Shown here in pieces: positions 25,765-33,958 of a stretch of 64,000 nt of DNA. This DNA is from Falsiroseomonas algicola (GTDB lineage: Bacteria > Pseudomonadota > Alphaproteobacteria > Acetobacterales > Acetobacteraceae): positions 124,001 to 188,000 of the forward strand of contig NZ_JAAIKB010000008.1 of the NCBI RefSeq assembly GCF_011040385.1, written 5' to 3'. The notes beneath the pieces were generated by a model, which was given only the letters and a program-made list of their open reading frames with translations, searched no databases and was not told the DNA's origin. A program made the translations under genes and the position numbers. Positions within the stretch are counted from its first letter, which is position 1. Each line of letters begins with the position of its first letter.

Positions 25765-26997
25765 TCAGAAGCGCGCCCGCTGCCGCGCCCAGCCATCGGC
25801 CAAGGCGTCGCGGTGCTGCGGCGCGGCGATCGCAATCAGGCGTTCCGCGCGCTGATCGATATCCGCGTCGCGCAGATGCGCCACGCCATGTTCCGTGACG
25901 ACGATGTCGGCATCCGCGCGCGTCACCGAAACCGGCGTCCCCGGCGCCAGTTGCGGCACGATGCGGCTGATGCTGCCGCCCTTGCCGCTCGACAGCAGCG
26001 CGATCACGGCGCGCCCACCCGCGGACCGGCGCGCGCCTCGGACGAAATCGGCGACGCCGCCCTGGCCCGACACCTGCCTGCCCTCGATCATCTCCGAATT
26101 GACCTGGCCGAAGAGATCGACCTCCACCGCGGCGTTGATCGCGACGAAGTCCGGCAGGGCGGCGATGCGGGCCGCGTCATGCGTGACGCTCACGGGACGA
26201 AAGCTGATCCGGGTCTCTCGCGCCAGGCGGTCATAGAGTGCGGCGCTGCCGAGCGCGATGCCGGTCGTCACCGAGTCCAGCGCGCCGGCATCCAGCAGGC
26301 CAAGGACCGGGTCGGCGATCATGCCGCCATGGAAGCGGAGCCGCCTGTGCCCCGCCAGCGCCTGCATCGCAGCGGCGACGGCGGTGCCGATGCCCGTCTG
26401 CACCGTATCGCCATCCCGCACCAGCCCCGCCACATGCCGCCCCAGTTCCGCCAGCGCGCCGTCCGGCCGCTCCACGGGCAGCATGGGAATCGGGGAGGGT
26501 CCATCCACCAGCGCGTGCAGCCGTTCCAGCGGAAAGCGCACGCCATCCGGCACGTCCGGCAGCGCGGGATCGACGACTCCGACCAGCGCCGCGCCCGCCT
26601 CCATCAGCGCCGGCACGAAGTCATGCGTGAGGGAGAGGGAGACGCTGCCATCCCGCGGCGCCGCGCAGCGGAAGATCGCCATGTCGCCACGCGCGGGCCC
26701 GCGCAGCCAGGCGAAGGCGTCGCTGTAGTGCAGCGGCCGGAAACTCACGCGCCCCGCCGCCAACCCGCCGCGCAACTCCGGCGTCATGAAGGCCGATTCC
26801 AGCGGCGCCAGCGCCGACCAGTCGCGCTTGTTGATGCTGGCGATCGGCACGCCGAGCAGCCGACTACCCTCCAGCGCCGCGGGCCGCGCTGCAAGCGCAT
26901 CGAGCACCGCGGTCGGCTCCCCCGCGCAGCCCGCGAGAAAGACGCGCAGGCCCGGACGCAACGTCTCGGCGAAGGCGGCGGGCGTGATCATCGGCAT
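25765..26997 (-). CDS. Acetyl-CoA hydrolase/4-hydroxybutyrate CoA-transferase family protein
   Basis: I set the start at ATG 26997 (MPMITPAAFAETLRPGLRVFLAG); the frame is open beyond it but only into antisense sequence. The 410-residue protein has the family segments VQTGIGTAVAAAMQAL near 200, LRFHGGMIADPVLGLLDAG, VEVDLFGQVNSEMIEGRQVSGQGG near 300-322, and TEHGVAHLRDADIDQRAERLIAIA at the end. The family makes or uses glutamyl-CoA thioester intermediates. It is divergent from the MmgE/PrpD gene, with operator site 5 between them. Confidence 0.83.
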   Translation of the reverse strand: MPMITPAAFAETLRPGLRVFLAGCAGEPTAVLDALAARPAALEGSRLLGVPIASINKRDWSALAPLESAFMTPELRGGLAAGRVSFRPLHYSDAFAWLRGPARGDMAIFRCAAPRDGSVSLSLTHDFVPALMEAGAALVGVVDPALPDVPDGVRFPLERLHALVDGPSPIPMLPVERPDGALAELGRHVAGLVRDGDTVQTGIGTAVAAAMQALAGHRRLRFHGGMIADPVLGLLDAGALDSVTTGIALGSAALYDRLARETRISFRPVSVTHDAARIAALPDFVAINAAVEVDLFGQVNSEMIEGRQVSGQGGVADFVRGARRSAGGRAVIALLSSGKGGSISRIVPQLAPGTPVSVTRADADIVVTEHGVAHLRDADIDQRAERLIAIAAPQHRDALADGWARQRARF

Positions 26998-27028
26998 GGC
27001 GGCTTGCGTCCTCGGCTGGCTTCCGTTG

Positions 27029-27044
27029 ATATGTCCGGACAACT
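27029..27044. promoter_or_regulatory. Predicted GntR operator, site 5 (divergent)
   Basis: ATATGTCCGGACAACT matches the regional palindrome at 14 of 16 positions with a perfect core at 27032-27041. It lies between the leftward CoA-transferase (ATG at 26997) and the rightward MmgE/PrpD gene, so one site could serve both directions. Confidence 0.75.
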
Positions 27045-27068
27045 TTGCTGGCAAACGGGGTCGTTGCC

Positions 27069-28400
27069 TTGGGCACCTTGACCGAGGGTATCGCCGCGCT
27101 GCTCCGCCGTCCCATCTCCGATGCGGATCGGGAGCGGGCCGCGCTGCACCTGCTGGACTGGATCGGCTGCGCCGTCGCGGGTGCGGCCAGCGAGACCGGC
27201 GCCGTCTTCCGCCGCCAGGCCGCACGACAGCCCAAGGGCGCCGCGCGCGTGATCCTCGGCGCGGCCCTTACCGCGCGTGATGCCGCCTTCGCCAATGGCG
27301 CCTTCGGCAATGTGCTGGAGATGGATGACGTGCATCGGGAAGCGATCCTGCATCCCGGTCCCGTCGTCATGCCCGCCGCGCTCGCTTTGGCGGCGGAGGG
27401 CGGTGCCGATGGCCCCGCGCTGCTGGATGCGATCATCCGTGGCTACGACGCGGAAATCCGCATCGGGCGCGCCATGGGCCACGCGCATTACCGCCAGTTC
27501 CACCCGACCGCGAGTTGCGGCCCCTTCGGCAGCGCCGCAGCCGCGGCCTCGCTGCTCGGCCTCGACGACGACGCCACTGTCTGGGCGCTCGGCAATGCCG
27601 GCACGCAGACGGGCGGCGTCTGGCAATGCCGGGCCGAGCCGGTGATGACGAAGCAGTTGCACACGGCCCGCGCCGCGGCGATGGGGCTGGAAGCCGCGCT
27701 GCTGGCCGCCGATGGGCTGACCGGACCGAAGCAGATCCTGGAAGGGGCGCTCGGCGTCTTCGCCGGCATGGCGCCGGATGCGAAGCCGGACCGCGTGCTC
27801 GCCGATCCCAGCGCGCCTTGGTTGATCCATGAGACCAGCTTCAAGCCCTGGCCCGCCTGCCGCCACTGCCACGCCACCATCGACGCCGCGCTCGCGCTGC
27901 GCGACTGGGTGGCGGGCCGCGACATCGCGGCGATCGAGGTCGCCGCCTATGCCGATGCCGTCGCCTTCTGCGACCGCGTTCAGCCGGAAAGCGTGATCCA
28001 GTCGAAATTCTCGCTGCAGCACGCCGTCGCGGTCACGCTGCGGAACGGCCCGCCGCCGCTGGAGGCCTTCGCCCCCGCCTGCTTCACCGACCCGTCGCTG
28101 GCCGCCTTGCGTGACCGCGTCACGCTGCTGCGCGATCCGGGTTTCACCGCCGCCTATCCCGCGCGCTACGGTAGCGCCGTCACCGTCACGCTGGCCGATG
28201 GCGAAGCACGCCGGGCCGACATCCCCGATGCCCTCGGCGATCCCGAGAATCCGCTGCCCGTCGCCGACATCATCGACAAGGCGCGCCGCCTGATGCGCAG
28301 CGCCGGCGTGGCCGATGACGCGATCGAGCGCGTCATCGCCGCCACCCTTGCCTTGCCCCGCGGTGCCGCCGCCGCATCGCTCGATACCATCCTGCCCTGA
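27069..28400 (+). CDS. MmgE/PrpD-family protein (second copy)
   Basis: The frame has no ATG near its start; candidates are TTG 27045, which abuts the operator, TTG 27069 and TTG 27078. I prefer 27069 (then GTLTEGIAALLRR) for its distance from the operator. The 443-residue product has LLDWIGCAVAG near 40, NGAFGNVLEMDDVHREAILHPGPVVMPA near 79-106 and TSFKPWPACRHCHATIDA near 257-274. It differs clearly from the copy at 20823, so they are probably not a recent duplication. It heads an operon with the PaaK-like ligase and amidase. Confidence 0.82.
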   Translation: MGTLTEGIAALLRRPISDADRERAALHLLDWIGCAVAGAASETGAVFRRQAARQPKGAARVILGAALTARDAAFANGAFGNVLEMDDVHREAILHPGPVVMPAALALAAEGGADGPALLDAIIRGYDAEIRIGRAMGHAHYRQFHPTASCGPFGSAAAAASLLGLDDDATVWALGNAGTQTGGVWQCRAEPVMTKQLHTARAAAMGLEAALLAADGLTGPKQILEGALGVFAGMAPDAKPDRVLADPSAPWLIHETSFKPWPACRHCHATIDAALALRDWVAGRDIAAIEVAAYADAVAFCDRVQPESVIQSKFSLQHAVAVTLRNGPPPLEAFAPACFTDPSLAALRDRVTLLRDPGFTAAYPARYGSAVTVTLADGEARRADIPDALGDPENPLPVADIIDKARRLMRSAGVADDAIERVIAATLALPRGAAAASLDTILP

Positions 28401-28414
28401 AGGAGCCGCCCCGC

Positions 28415-29806
28415 ATGACCGTCTTCGACTATGTGACGGCGATGGACCATCCGGCGCTGCTGCGGGACTTCCCCATCGGCACCGATTATCCCGGCGCGCT
28501 GCGCGGCCTGTCTCGGGATGCATTGCGTGCGCGGCAGGATGCGGATTTCCGCAAGCTCCTCGCCTTCGCCTGGAAGGTGCCCTTCTACCAGCGGCTCTGG
28601 GGCGCCAAGGGGATCGAGCCCGGCGACATCAAGGGCCTCGATGACCTCCCGAAGCTGCCCTCCTACGACAAGTCGGACCTCATGGCCTCCGTCGCGGCCC
28701 ATCCGCCGATCGGCGACTTCCACGGGCAGGAAGCACACCCGCCGGAACGCCGCCCGCAGATCATCATGCAGACCACCAGCGGCACCACCGGCACGCCGCA
28801 ACCGCTGCTCTTCGGCCCGAAGAGCCGGGAGGTGCAGAACCGTCTGCTGGCGCGCATGTACCTGCTGGCCGGCATGACGCGGGACGACGTCGTCCATTCC
28901 GTCTATGGCCACGGCATGATCAATGGCGGCCATTATGTGCGGGAGACGGTGACGCATTGGGTCGGCGCGCGCTTCCTCAGCGCCGGGACTGGCGTGGAGA
29001 CACGCTCCGCCCAACAGGTCTTCATCATGAAGCAGTTCGGCGCCACCGCCATCGTGGGCTTCGCCGACTACATCAAGCGCCTCGCGGAAGTGGCGCGGGA
29101 GGAAGGGCTGGAACCCGGCCGCGACCTCCCCATCCGCCTGATCTGCGCCCACCTCGGCAGCGAAAGCCAGGCGAGCCTCTCTGCCGCCTGGGGCGGTGCC
29201 GCGGTCTATGACTGGTACGGCGTCGGCGATACCGGGATCATCGCCGGCGAAGGCCCGGACCGCACCGGCATGCATGTGATGGAGGATGCGCATGCGCTGG
29301 AGATCGCGGACCCCGATACCGGCTTGCCCGTGCCGGAAGGCACGCTGGGCGACATGGTCTGCACCTGCCTCTTCAAGGACGACATCTTCCCGATCATCCG
29401 CTTCAACACGCATGACGTGACGGAGGAGGTGCTGGGGGCCAATCCGCTCGGCATCCCCTTCCGCCGCATCAAGGGGTTCCTTGGGCGCAGCGACAACATG
29501 GTGAAGCTGCGCGGCATCAACCTCTTCCCGACGGGCATCGGCGCGCTGCTGGTGGAGCAGTGCGAGACGGCGACGGGCGACTTCATCTGCCGCGTCGGGC
29601 GCAGCGATGGTCGCGATGCGATGGTGGTCCACCTGGAGGTGCGCGGCGATGCCGATGCGGCGCTGCAGTCGCGCCTTGAAGCCGCGCTCCGCACGCGGCT
29701 CGGCGTCGAGATCGGCGTGGCGCTCTGCGCGCCCGGCTCGCTCGCGGCGCTCACGCAGGTGGAAAGCCGGCAGAAGCCGATCCGGCTGATCGACGACCGC
29801 AAGTGA
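28415..29806 (+). CDS. Phenylacetate-CoA ligase (PaaK)-like AMP-binding protein
   Basis: The 463-residue protein has the adenylate-forming motifs in PaaK form: TTSGTTGTP at 120-128, DWYGVGDTG around 267-275, PIIRFNTHDVT near 329 and the hinge GRSDNMVKLRGINLFPTGI around 356-374. The C-terminal domain follows. It should convert a carboxylic acid to its CoA ester with ATP. It lies 14 bases after the MmgE/PrpD stop and overlaps the amidase start by GTGA. The acid activated could be aromatic, but PaaK-like proteins are diverse. Confidence 0.85.
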   Translation: MTVFDYVTAMDHPALLRDFPIGTDYPGALRGLSRDALRARQDADFRKLLAFAWKVPFYQRLWGAKGIEPGDIKGLDDLPKLPSYDKSDLMASVAAHPPIGDFHGQEAHPPERRPQIIMQTTSGTTGTPQPLLFGPKSREVQNRLLARMYLLAGMTRDDVVHSVYGHGMINGGHYVRETVTHWVGARFLSAGTGVETRSAQQVFIMKQFGATAIVGFADYIKRLAEVAREEGLEPGRDLPIRLICAHLGSESQASLSAAWGGAAVYDWYGVGDTGIIAGEGPDRTGMHVMEDAHALEIADPDTGLPVPEGTLGDMVCTCLFKDDIFPIIRFNTHDVTEEVLGANPLGIPFRRIKGFLGRSDNMVKLRGINLFPTGIGALLVEQCETATGDFICRVGRSDGRDAMVVHLEVRGDADAALQSRLEAALRTRLGVEIGVALCAPGSLAALTQVESRQKPIRLIDDRK

Positions 29807-31068
29807 CGCCGAGCGACATCCCCGCGCTGCTCGCCCGCATCGCGGCGGAGGATGGCGCGATCGGCAGCTTCTGGCAGGTGGATCGCGAGGGCGCGCTGGC
29901 CGCCACGCCTGCCGGGCGCGGTCCGCTGGTCGGCGTCGCCATCGGCATCAAGGACAATGTCGATGTCGCGGGGCTGCGCACCACCGCGGGCATCGCGGCC
30001 TTCAGGCATCGCGTGGCCGACCGCGACGCGCCCGTGGTGCGACGCCTGCGGGAGGCCGGGCTCGTCATCCTCGGCAAGCTGGCGATGCATGAGGGCGCGC
30101 TCGGCGCCACCACCGATACCCCGGGCTTCGGCCGCTGCATGAACCCGCTGCGGGCGGGCTACACGCCGGGCGGATCCTCCGGCGGGTCCGGCGCGGCCGT
30201 CGCGGCGGGCCTCGTGCCGCTCGCGGTCGGTACGGACACGATGGGCTCCGTGCGCCTCCCCGCCGCCTATTGCGGCGTCTTCGGCCTGAAGCCGACATCC
30301 GGGCTGGTCGGGCGCAGCGGCGTCGTGGCCCTCTCGCCCCGCCTCGACCATGTCGGCATCCTGGCCGCCAGCATCGAAGGCGCCGCGCTGGGGCTGGAGG
30401 CGATGGCGGGCGACGACCCCGACGACCCCGACAGCCGTCCCACGCCCCCAGGCTGGCGTGCCCTGCCCGCGGCCCCGGCCGACCCAAGGGGGCTCCGCAT
30501 CGGCCTGCCGGAGCCGGTGCTGGCCGCCCCGATGGAGCCTGCCATCCGCGCGGCCTGGGAGGCAGCGCAGGCGCGGCTGCGCGAGGCCGGCGCCATCCTC
30601 TCGCCCGTGCCCGTTGCGGGCTGGGATCTGACCGCCACGCGCCGCGCCGGCCTGCTGCTGATCGAGGCCGAGGCCGCCGCGCTGCACCCTGCCCTGGTCG
30701 ATGACCCGGAGGCCGCCACGCCAGGTTTCCGCGCCGCCCTCGCCTATGGACGGGATGCCAAGGGCGTGCGCATCGCTCAGGCCTTGTTCCGCCTGGCGGA
30801 GGCGCGGGCTGGCGCGCTGCGCGCTCTCGATCACTGCGACCTGCTGCTGATGCCGACAGCGCCGCAGCGCGCCTTCCCGCATGGCACGCCGGCGCCGGTG
30901 GACCAGGCGGATTTCACCGCCATCGCCAATGTCGCAGGCCTGCCCGCGCTGGCCTTCCCCTGGCCGGCGCCGGATGGCGATCTGCCCTGCTCGCTTCAGC
31001 TCATGGGCCCCGCTTATGGGGAGCAGGCGATCTGCGCGCTGGCGGCGTGGTTGCTCAGGGCGCGGTGA
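29803..31068 (+). CDS. Amidase (amidase signature family)
   Basis: The start is GTG 29803 in a GTGA overlap with the ligase stop. The 421-residue protein carries the Ser-cisSer-Lys triad: GIKDN with Lys50, GGSSGGSG with the cis-serine at 125, and TDTMGSVR with the nucleophile at 149. The conserved TGGS is changed to TMGS. It should hydrolyse an amide bond of the substrate, releasing ammonia or an amine. It overlaps the leftward enoyl-CoA hydratase by 14 bases tail to tail. Confidence 0.87.
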   Translation: MTPSDIPALLARIAAEDGAIGSFWQVDREGALAATPAGRGPLVGVAIGIKDNVDVAGLRTTAGIAAFRHRVADRDAPVVRRLREAGLVILGKLAMHEGALGATTDTPGFGRCMNPLRAGYTPGGSSGGSGAAVAAGLVPLAVGTDTMGSVRLPAAYCGVFGLKPTSGLVGRSGVVALSPRLDHVGILAASIEGAALGLEAMAGDDPDDPDSRPTPPGWRALPAAPADPRGLRIGLPEPVLAAPMEPAIRAAWEAAQARLREAGAILSPVPVAGWDLTATRRAGLLLIEAEAAALHPALVDDPEAATPGFRAALAYGRDAKGVRIAQALFRLAEARAGALRALDHCDLLLMPTAPQRAFPHGTPAPVDQADFTAIANVAGLPALAFPWPAPDGDLPCSLQLMGPAYGEQAICALAAWLLRAR

Positions 31069-31834
31069 AGCGCGCCGGCCGCTTCTCCAGGAAGGCGCGA
31101 TAGCCTTCCTGGAAATCGGCGCCGGCGAAAGGGTCTTCGAAGAGGGCGGCCAGTTCCGGCGTCTCCGTCGCGGCGCCGGCGGCGATGGCATCGACCATCG
31201 CCTTCACGCCGCGGAGCGCCGGGCGCGACGTGGCGGCGACGCCATCGAGGTAGCGCGCGGCCTCCTCCTCGAACACGGCCCCTTCCCACAGCCGGTCCAC
31301 CAGGCCGATGCGCGCCGCTTCCTCCGCCGCCACGGCGCGGGCGCTGAACAGCATCTCCTTCGCGCGATTCGCGCCCACCGCCAGCACCAGCCGCCGCGTA
31401 TCGGCGTGGCTGTAGGTCAGGCCGAGCCTCACCGGCGTCACGGCGAAGCGCGCATCATCTGCCGCCAGGCGCAGATCGCAGGCCAGTGCGAGGGCGACGC
31501 CACCGCCGACGCAGGCGCCGCGGATCGTGGCGATGGTCGGCTTGGGGCAGGCCGCGACGGCCTCGATCGCCTCGCGGATCAGGCGGTTGCTGTGCGCGAT
31601 GGCATCCGGCGAACCGTAGGCGTCGCCGAACTCCGCGATATCCGCGCCCCCGCAGAAATGGCCGCCCGCGCCCGCGACTCGCAGAAGGGCAATGGCAGGA
31701 TCCGCAATGACTTCCGCGACCAGCCCTGGCACGGCGCGCCACATGGCACGCGACATGGCGTTGCGGCGCGGCGGATTGTCGATCAGCAGCGTGGCGATGG
31801 CGCCTTCATGCATCAGGCGGATGGGCAGGGTCAT
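31055..31834 (-). CDS. Enoyl-CoA hydratase/isomerase (crotonase family)
   Basis: The 259-residue protein has oxyanion segments HFCGGADIAEFG near 58-69 and GACVGGGVALALACDL near 98-113. The usual catalytic glutamate region reads FAVTPVRLGLTYSHADTRR, without the common PE, so it may be a hydrolase, isomerase or decarboxylase subgroup. It is transcribed leftward from the divergent control region with operator site 6, opposite the second TRAP operon. Confidence 0.85.
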   Translation of the reverse strand: MTLPIRLMHEGAIATLLIDNPPRRNAMSRAMWRAVPGLVAEVIADPAIALLRVAGAGGHFCGGADIAEFGDAYGSPDAIAHSNRLIREAIEAVAACPKPTIATIRGACVGGGVALALACDLRLAADDARFAVTPVRLGLTYSHADTRRLVLAVGANRAKEMLFSARAVAAEEAARIGLVDRLWEGAVFEEEAARYLDGVAATSRPALRGVKAMVDAIAAGAATETPELAALFEDPFAGADFQEGYRAFLEKRPARFTAP

Positions 31835-31860
31835 GGCGAATTTCTAACGCGGCATCGGCG

Positions 31861-31876
31861 ACTTGTCCGTACAAAT
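31861..31876. promoter_or_regulatory. Predicted GntR operator, site 6 (variant core, divergent)
   Basis: ACTTGTCCGTACAAAT matches the regional palindrome at 14 of 16 positions; the core is TGTCCGTACA at 31864-31873, the only copy with a change in the central GG. It lies 26 bases from the leftward hydratase start and 66 bases from the TRAP binding-protein start. Confidence 0.62.
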
Positions 31877-31942
31877 TTCTTGTCCCCTTGCCGGACCCAT
31901 GCTTGGCTTCCATCCCAGCAACCAACGGCCAGGGAGAGTGGG

Positions 31943-32944
31943 ATGCTTCGACGCGATGTGATGAAGGCTGCCGGCGGGCTGGCGCTGGCAGCGGGCGCTG
32001 CCGGCACCGCCACGGCGCAGGCGCCGACGCGCTGGGACATCTCCATCCCCTGGGGCCCCAACGAATTCCACACCGTGAACGCGCAGCGCTTCGCCACCGA
32101 AGTGCGCAACGCCACCAACGGTGCCGTGCAGATGACGGTTCATGCCGGCGGGTCGCTTGGCGTCCGGGCGAATGAGACGGTGCGCGCGGTCGGTGATGGC
32201 GTGGTGCCGATGGCGGAATTCACCGCCTTCCAGAATGTCGGCGACCTGCCGATCCTCGGCATCGAGAGCATCCCCTTCCTGATCAGCAACTATGACGAGC
32301 TGCAGATCATGCACTCCCTGGTCCGCCCGATCTGGGAGAGGGAGCTGGAGCGGCGCAACCAGACGGTGCTCTACATGTGCCCCTGGCCCACGCAGCTCTT
32401 CTATTTCAAGCGGCCGATCGCGACGGCGGCCGACCTGCGCGGCATCCGCATGCGGACCTATGACCGCGTGACGGCGGAGATGTGCACGCGGCTCGGCATG
32501 GTGCCGCAGCAGCTGACCAATCCGGACGTCGTGCCAGCGCTCGCCTCCGGCCGCGTCGATGCGGTGATGACCAGCGGCACCACCGCCGTCGCCCAGCGCT
32601 ACTGGGAATTCCTGAAGCACGCCTATGTCACCAACCACCTCTGGGCGACCAATTTCATGGTCGTGAACAACGATGCCTGGCGCCGCCTGCCGGCCGCGAC
32701 GCGCACGACGATCGCCGATCTCGGCAAGCGGCTGGAGCCGGAATTCTGGAACGTCTCCAAGGGCGAGCACACGCTGCGCATGGGCGAATTGCAGCAGAAC
32801 GGCATGACGGTGGAGGACCCGCCGGCCGCCCTGCTGCAGGCGGTGCGCCAGGCGACGGCCACGATGGGCGACGAATTCGTCCGCGCCAATCCGGCCGCCG
32901 GACCCATCCTGCAGCAGTTCCGCCAACGCGTCGGCCGGGCCTGA
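31943..32944 (+). CDS. TRAP transporter substrate-binding protein (DctP type), second system
   Basis: The ATG at 31943 follows agggagagtggg and starts MLRRDVMKAAGGLALAAGAA, a twin-arginine-like signal with a TAQA cleavage region. The longer frame to the left belongs to the antisense of the hydratase. The 333-residue protein has the DctP segments ADLRGIRMRTYDRVTAEM with the carboxylate-binding arginine, and VVPALASGRVDAVMTSG. Its permease genes lie downstream at 33404 and 33955, separated by a leftward small gene, so transcription of the system may be split. Confidence 0.86.
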   Translation: MLRRDVMKAAGGLALAAGAAGTATAQAPTRWDISIPWGPNEFHTVNAQRFATEVRNATNGAVQMTVHAGGSLGVRANETVRAVGDGVVPMAEFTAFQNVGDLPILGIESIPFLISNYDELQIMHSLVRPIWERELERRNQTVLYMCPWPTQLFYFKRPIATAADLRGIRMRTYDRVTAEMCTRLGMVPQQLTNPDVVPALASGRVDAVMTSGTTAVAQRYWEFLKHAYVTNHLWATNFMVVNNDAWRRLPAATRTTIADLGKRLEPEFWNVSKGEHTLRMGELQQNGMTVEDPPAALLQAVRQATATMGDEFVRANPAAGPILQQFRQRVGRA

Positions 32945-32955
32945 CGCGCGGCGTG

Positions 32956-33330
32956 TCAGCGCTGTCCGCTGGCCGTGATGTGCTCGACATGGCGCATCAC
33001 GGCAGCCCCCGCACGCGCCCAGCATTGATGGCCGTGGATCAGGATCGCGATGCTGAGCGCTTCCATGATCTGCCCGGGCGTCAGGCCGGCGCGCAGCCCG
33101 GCCTCGGCATGCGCGACAGCGCCCTCGACATGGCCCGCAGCCACGTCGAGCACGATGAAGACGAGTTCCTTGCTGGCAAGTGGCAGGTGCCCCTCCGGCG
33201 GCAGCCGATACGCGGCCTCCCGCGCCGCCAGATAGGCGGCGAAGGCCTCCGGCGCATGGCGCTGCAGCAGCGCCACGCTGTCCGGCACGCCGCCGATGGT
33301 CTGCCCGAAATGGTCATTCGCTTCGTCCAT
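32956..33330 (-). CDS. Carboxymuconolactone decarboxylase (CMD/AhpD-like) family protein, no CxxC
   Basis: The start is ATG 33330, giving 124 residues; a longer form from 33405 would overlap the DctQ start codon and is disfavoured. The product has LASKELVFIVLDVAAGHVEGAVAHAEAGLRAGLTPGQIMEALSIAILIHG, the core CMD pattern, but no CxxC pair, so an AhpD-type peroxidase role is unlikely. It sits inside the TRAP operon on the opposite strand. The true substrate is unknown; the family ranges from gamma-carboxymuconolactone decarboxylase to small hydrolases. Confidence 0.72.
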   Translation of the reverse strand: MDEANDHFGQTIGGVPDSVALLQRHAPEAFAAYLAAREAAYRLPPEGHLPLASKELVFIVLDVAAGHVEGAVAHAEAGLRAGLTPGQIMEALSIAILIHGHQCWARAGAAVMRHVEHITASGQR

Positions 33331-33403
33331 AGCCACGCCCCGCGCTGCACCGATGGCCCCCATTGGGCCGTGATTCGAGCCAGGAGAGAAGGCCGCGTGA
33401 TCC

Positions 33404-33958
33404 ATGACTGAATCCGCATCAGGGCGTGGCCCTATCGACCTGCTGCTGCGTGCCGTCGATGGGGCCTGCACGATCGGCGCCTGGGTCGCGGCCGTGGCCG
33501 CCGGGCTGCTCGCCCTCATCCTGATCACGGAGGTCGTCGCGACCTCCTTCTTCAGCTGGTCGCAGCCCTGGGCGGTGGAATACGCGATCTACCTGCAATG
33601 CATGGTGCTGTTCTGCGGCGCCGGCTGGACCCTGCGGCAGGGCGGGCATATCCGGGTCGCCATCATGCTGCAGGCGCTGCCGGTGCCGGCCGCGCGCATC
33701 CTTGACATGGCAGGCTGCGCCTTCGCCATCGGCGTGCTCGGCTACGCCTGCTCGGCGCTCTGGCAGCAATGGCTGCGCACCGTCGATTTCGGCTCCACCT
33801 CCTTCTACCCGATGGCGACGCCGCTCTGGATTCCCCAAGGGTTCCTGACGCTGGGCGTCACGCTGCTGGTGCTGGCCTTCGCGGCGCGGCTGGTCCGGCT
33901 GCTGCTGGGGCAGGAGACCGAGGCCAAGGCCGCCTTGTCCGGCGGAGGCGTCGAATGA
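33404..33958 (+). CDS. TRAP transporter small permease (DctQ type), second system
   Basis: The 184-residue protein has four hydrophobic segments and the DctQ pattern VEYAIYLQCMVLFCGAGWTLRQGGHIRVAIML. The start ATG 33404 is preceded by AGGAGAG at 33382-33388. It overlaps the DctM start by ATGA. It should support the translocator below and use the binding protein at 31943. Confidence 0.85.
   Translation: MTESASGRGPIDLLLRAVDGACTIGAWVAAVAAGLLALILITEVVATSFFSWSQPWAVEYAIYLQCMVLFCGAGWTLRQGGHIRVAIMLQALPVPAARILDMAGCAFAIGVLGYACSALWQQWLRTVDFGSTSFYPMATPLWIPQGFLTLGVTLLVLAFAARLVRLLLGQETEAKAALSGGGVE

Noticed and set aside
33330-33528. Longer start for the CMD-family protein at 33405 or 33528
   Set aside because: It would place its start codon over the DctQ start, and the extra residues look non-coding.
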